Below are positions 62,787-64,000 of a stretch of 64,000 nucleotides of DNA, piece by piece; within the stretch, counting starts at the first letter, position 1, and each line of letters begins with the position of its first letter. Under the pieces are notes generated by a model that made no database searches, was not told where the DNA came from, and saw only the letters and a program-made list of their open reading frames with translations. Source of the stretch: Paenibacillus_AB hodogayensis (GTDB lineage: Bacteria; Bacillota; Bacilli; Paenibacillales; NBRC-103111); contig NZ_BAAAYO010000008.1 in assembly GCF_039536325.1 (NCBI RefSeq), positions 558,001-622,000 on the forward strand. The letters run 5' to 3'. A program made the position numbers and the translations under genes.

Positions 62787-63167
62787 ATGTATAAATGGAT
62801 CATGTCCGTTTTGTTTTTCGGAGCGTGTACCTTGGGGATCATCTTCCTGCTGGTTAGCGCCAAACCGGAAAAAAGCGAAGAAGAAGCGGGAGCGGAAAGC
62901 GGTAAGCCTCAGCTGAAAATTACGGCAAGCAATTTCCAGTTCGACCAACCGGAATACAAGGTGAAAAAAGGGGAAACGCTGCAGGTCGTCTTGAAAAACA
63001 AAGAAGGCACCCACGGCATCGACATCGCCAAGCTCGGCATTTCGCTTAGCGGCAAAGATTTGTCCAAGGAAGTTACGTTCGATACAGCCGGCACGTACGA
63101 GATCCTTTGCTCCGTACCTTGCGGCACGGGACACGTCAATATGAAAGCAAAACTGATCGTCGAGTAA
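62787..63167 (+). CDS. Membrane-anchored CuA-site cupredoxin-like protein
   Basis: 126 aa. An N-terminal TM helix (about 4-24) is followed by a short acidic linker and a cupredoxin domain. Ligands match cytochrome oxidase subunit II CuA: His76 (GTHGID), Cys108, Cys112, His116 and Met119 in CSVPCGTGHVNM, with the same spacing (C-x3-C-x3-H-x2-M). No subunit I or other oxidase genes are nearby. Start ATG at 62787 with CGAGGAGG. It may carry electrons at the outer membrane face, or serve copper delivery. Confidence 0.85.
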   Translation: MYKWIMSVLFFGACTLGIIFLLVSAKPEKSEEEAGAESGKPQLKITASNFQFDQPEYKVKKGETLQVVLKNKEGTHGIDIAKLGISLSGKDLSKEVTFDTAGTYEILCSVPCGTGHVNMKAKLIVE

Positions 63168-63172
63168 GAACC

Positions 63173-63201
63173 GGAGAGGGACAAGCGCCCTCTCCTTTTT
63201 C
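63173..63201 (+). terminator. Terminator of the CuA gene
   Basis: GGAGAGGG and CCCTCTCC with a 7-base loop and T5. Confidence 0.92.
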
Positions 63202-63224
63202 ATGTCCAACAAAAGCCTCAAGGC

Positions 63225-63527
63225 TCAGCCGTCCGCGCGCTCAAGCAGCCGCTCGCGCTCCATATATCGCATCAGCTGCTGCTTCTCCCGGTCCGTAAAC
63301 CCGTATTCGCTATCGCAGCCTTCCTCCAGCACGACATAGTGAATTGGCTGTCCGTCCGGATCGCATACGACAAGCGCGCCCGGCTCGGTCAAGTCCGCTG
63401 GCCACGCCGCCCCGTCGCCTGCAGCCAGTTTCACATAAATGTCAATAAGCGGCCCGCGCCGCTCTACGACCGGGGCATACGGCTTGAGCTCGGCCTCGAA
63501 ATAGAGCTCCGCGTCAAATTTGATCAT
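63225..63527 (-). CDS. Hypothetical protein
   Basis: 100 aa. Strand-rich N-terminus (MIKFDAELYFEAELKPYAPV) with a helical C-terminus (TDREKQQLMRYMERERLL). No recognised motif. Start ATG at 63527 with GGAGGAAGGGGGG. Confidence 0.65.
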   Translation of the reverse strand: MIKFDAELYFEAELKPYAPVVERRGPLIDIYVKLAAGDGAAWPADLTEPGALVVCDPDGQPIHYVVLEEGCDSEYGFTDREKQQLMRYMERERLLERADG

Positions 63528-63601
63528 GACAAGTCCCCCCTTCCTCCGCCCATTGGTGTATAATGATAGAAAACCCGATCCATTAGCGAGGTGAACCGAC
63601 C

Positions 63602-63904
63602 GTGGCGAAAATGACCGACGACCAAATCCAGGAGCGTCTTAACGCCCGTCCGGGCTGGACGCTCAAAGACGACAAATGGCTCGTTAAAAAATACAGGTTC
63701 CCGCAGTATATGAAAGGCATCGAATTCGTCCAGCAGACGGCGATGAGCGCAGAGGCGCTTAACCATCACCCGATGATCTCCATCGAATACCGGCTCGTGA
63801 CAATCAGCGTCACGACCTGGAGCGAGGGTGGCATCACTGCGCTGGACTTCGAGCTGACGGACCGGTGCGATCGACTTTACGGGGCGATGTGCGGCACCGA
63901 TTGA
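63602..63904 (+). CDS. Pterin-4a-carbinolamine dehydratase
   Basis: 100 aa PCD/PhhB family. It dehydrates 4a-hydroxytetrahydropterin, or acts in tetrahydrofolate/molybdopterin-related pterin metabolism. The signature EALNHHPMISIEYRLVTISV is spread over residues 55-75, including the conserved HHP. The start is a GTG at 63602, with GCGAGGTGA. Phenylalanine hydroxylase is not seen nearby. Confidence 0.93.
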   Translation: MAKMTDDQIQERLNARPGWTLKDDKWLVKKYRFPQYMKGIEFVQQTAMSAEALNHHPMISIEYRLVTISVTTWSEGGITALDFELTDRCDRLYGAMCGTD

Positions 63905-63912
63905 ATCGCGTT

Positions 63913-63953
63913 CCGGAGCGACCGCTAACGAGCGGCGCTCCGGTCTTTTTTTT
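63913..63953 (+). terminator. Terminator of the PCD gene
   Basis: CCGGAGCG and CGCTCCGG with an inner CCGCT/AGCGG stem, followed by TCTTTTTTTT. Confidence 0.92.
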
Positions 63954-63999
63954 CCGCGCCGGCGCTCTTTCTGTTTTTGCTCCAAGCGTAAGCCAGCAG
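63925..63999 (-). CDS. Possible C-terminal end of an unrecognised gene
   Basis: The right edge reads on the minus strand as LLAYAWSKNRKSAGAEKKD and then a short basic tail to a stop at 63925-63927. That looks like the end of a membrane protein, but the rest is outside the window and other frames are open, so this is weak. Confidence 0.3.
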   Translation of the reverse strand: MLAYAWSKNRKSAGAEKKDRSAAR

Positions 64000-64000
64000 C

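Noticed and set aside
1..64000. CRISPR arrays, tRNA or rRNA genes, insertion sequences
   Set aside because: No spaced direct repeats, cloverleaf-like signatures, rRNA segments or transposase motifs were recognised.

Overview
The window looks like chromosome of an endospore-forming, moderately GC-rich member of the Bacillota, most likely Paenibacillaceae (Paenibacillus or Cohnella type). The signs are: spore-coat CotF-like genes, a YjcZ-type sporulation protein, a Spo0E-like phosphatase, bacilliredoxin, an SLH-anchored surface protein, two copper-amine-oxidase-N (stalk) domain proteins, T-box and S4-leader regulation, and the gene order rpsD / tyrS / acsA / acuA / acuC / ccpA / brxC, which is a Bacillus-type core block. 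I see no rRNA, tRNA, insertion sequence, prophage or CRISPR array. About 58 genes are supported, most with clear Shine-Dalgarno sites. Many starts are GTG or TTG.

Layout. 1-2.9 kb: 5' part of ylaN, then the PucR-type regulator adeR followed by ald (alanine dehydrogenase). 2.9-8.2 kb: an HPr-like protein without the catalytic histidine, an M29 aminopeptidase, a TVP38-type membrane protein, a lipoprotein and a GAF-GAF-GGDEF diguanylate cyclase. 8.2-20.5 kb: rpsD with its leader, tyrS with a T-box, a large class A penicillin-binding protein, acsA (with cre) divergent from acuA-acuC, mtnN, ccpA and brxC. 20.7-26.1 kb: VanZ-like and DJ-1-like proteins, then ptsG-ptsI with no ptsH between them. 26.2-28.9 kb: coat-like and Gln-rich repeat proteins, a CoA-binding protein and a C39-like peptidase. 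28.9-30.9 kb: divergent aroA and aroK.

31-37.5 kb: gnd and a LacI / LarA-like / FGGY gluconokinase / SDR operon that looks like a sugar-acid catabolic unit feeding 6-phosphogluconate to Gnd. 37.7-43.6 kb: envelope and surface proteins, including an SLH-Big2-PQQ protein. 43.9-49.9 kb: aldo/keto reductases, an AraC regulator divergent from a Gfo/Idh-AKR pair, and a DUF2334 protein with FG-GAP repeats. 50-54.4 kb: two MFS transporters and speA. 54.9-56.2 kb: an AT-rich two-gene insert (AdhR-like MerR regulator plus SDR) with matching operators. 56.3-64 kb: small conserved proteins, an AprX-type protease, a YjcZ-like protein, a membrane-anchored CuA-site protein and a pterin dehydratase.

Carbon control is the recurring theme. 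CcpA, PTS EI/EIICBA, a Ser46-only HPr-like protein, cre-controlled acsA with its acetyltransferase AcuA and deacetylase AcuC, alanine dehydrogenase and the sugar-acid operon all lie within 40 kb. No single gene set here is proved to be a new system. The best candidates are the LarA-like/gluconokinase operon, the His-less HPr-like protein, the AdhR-SDR island, the Gln-rich repeat protein and the stand-alone CuA protein.
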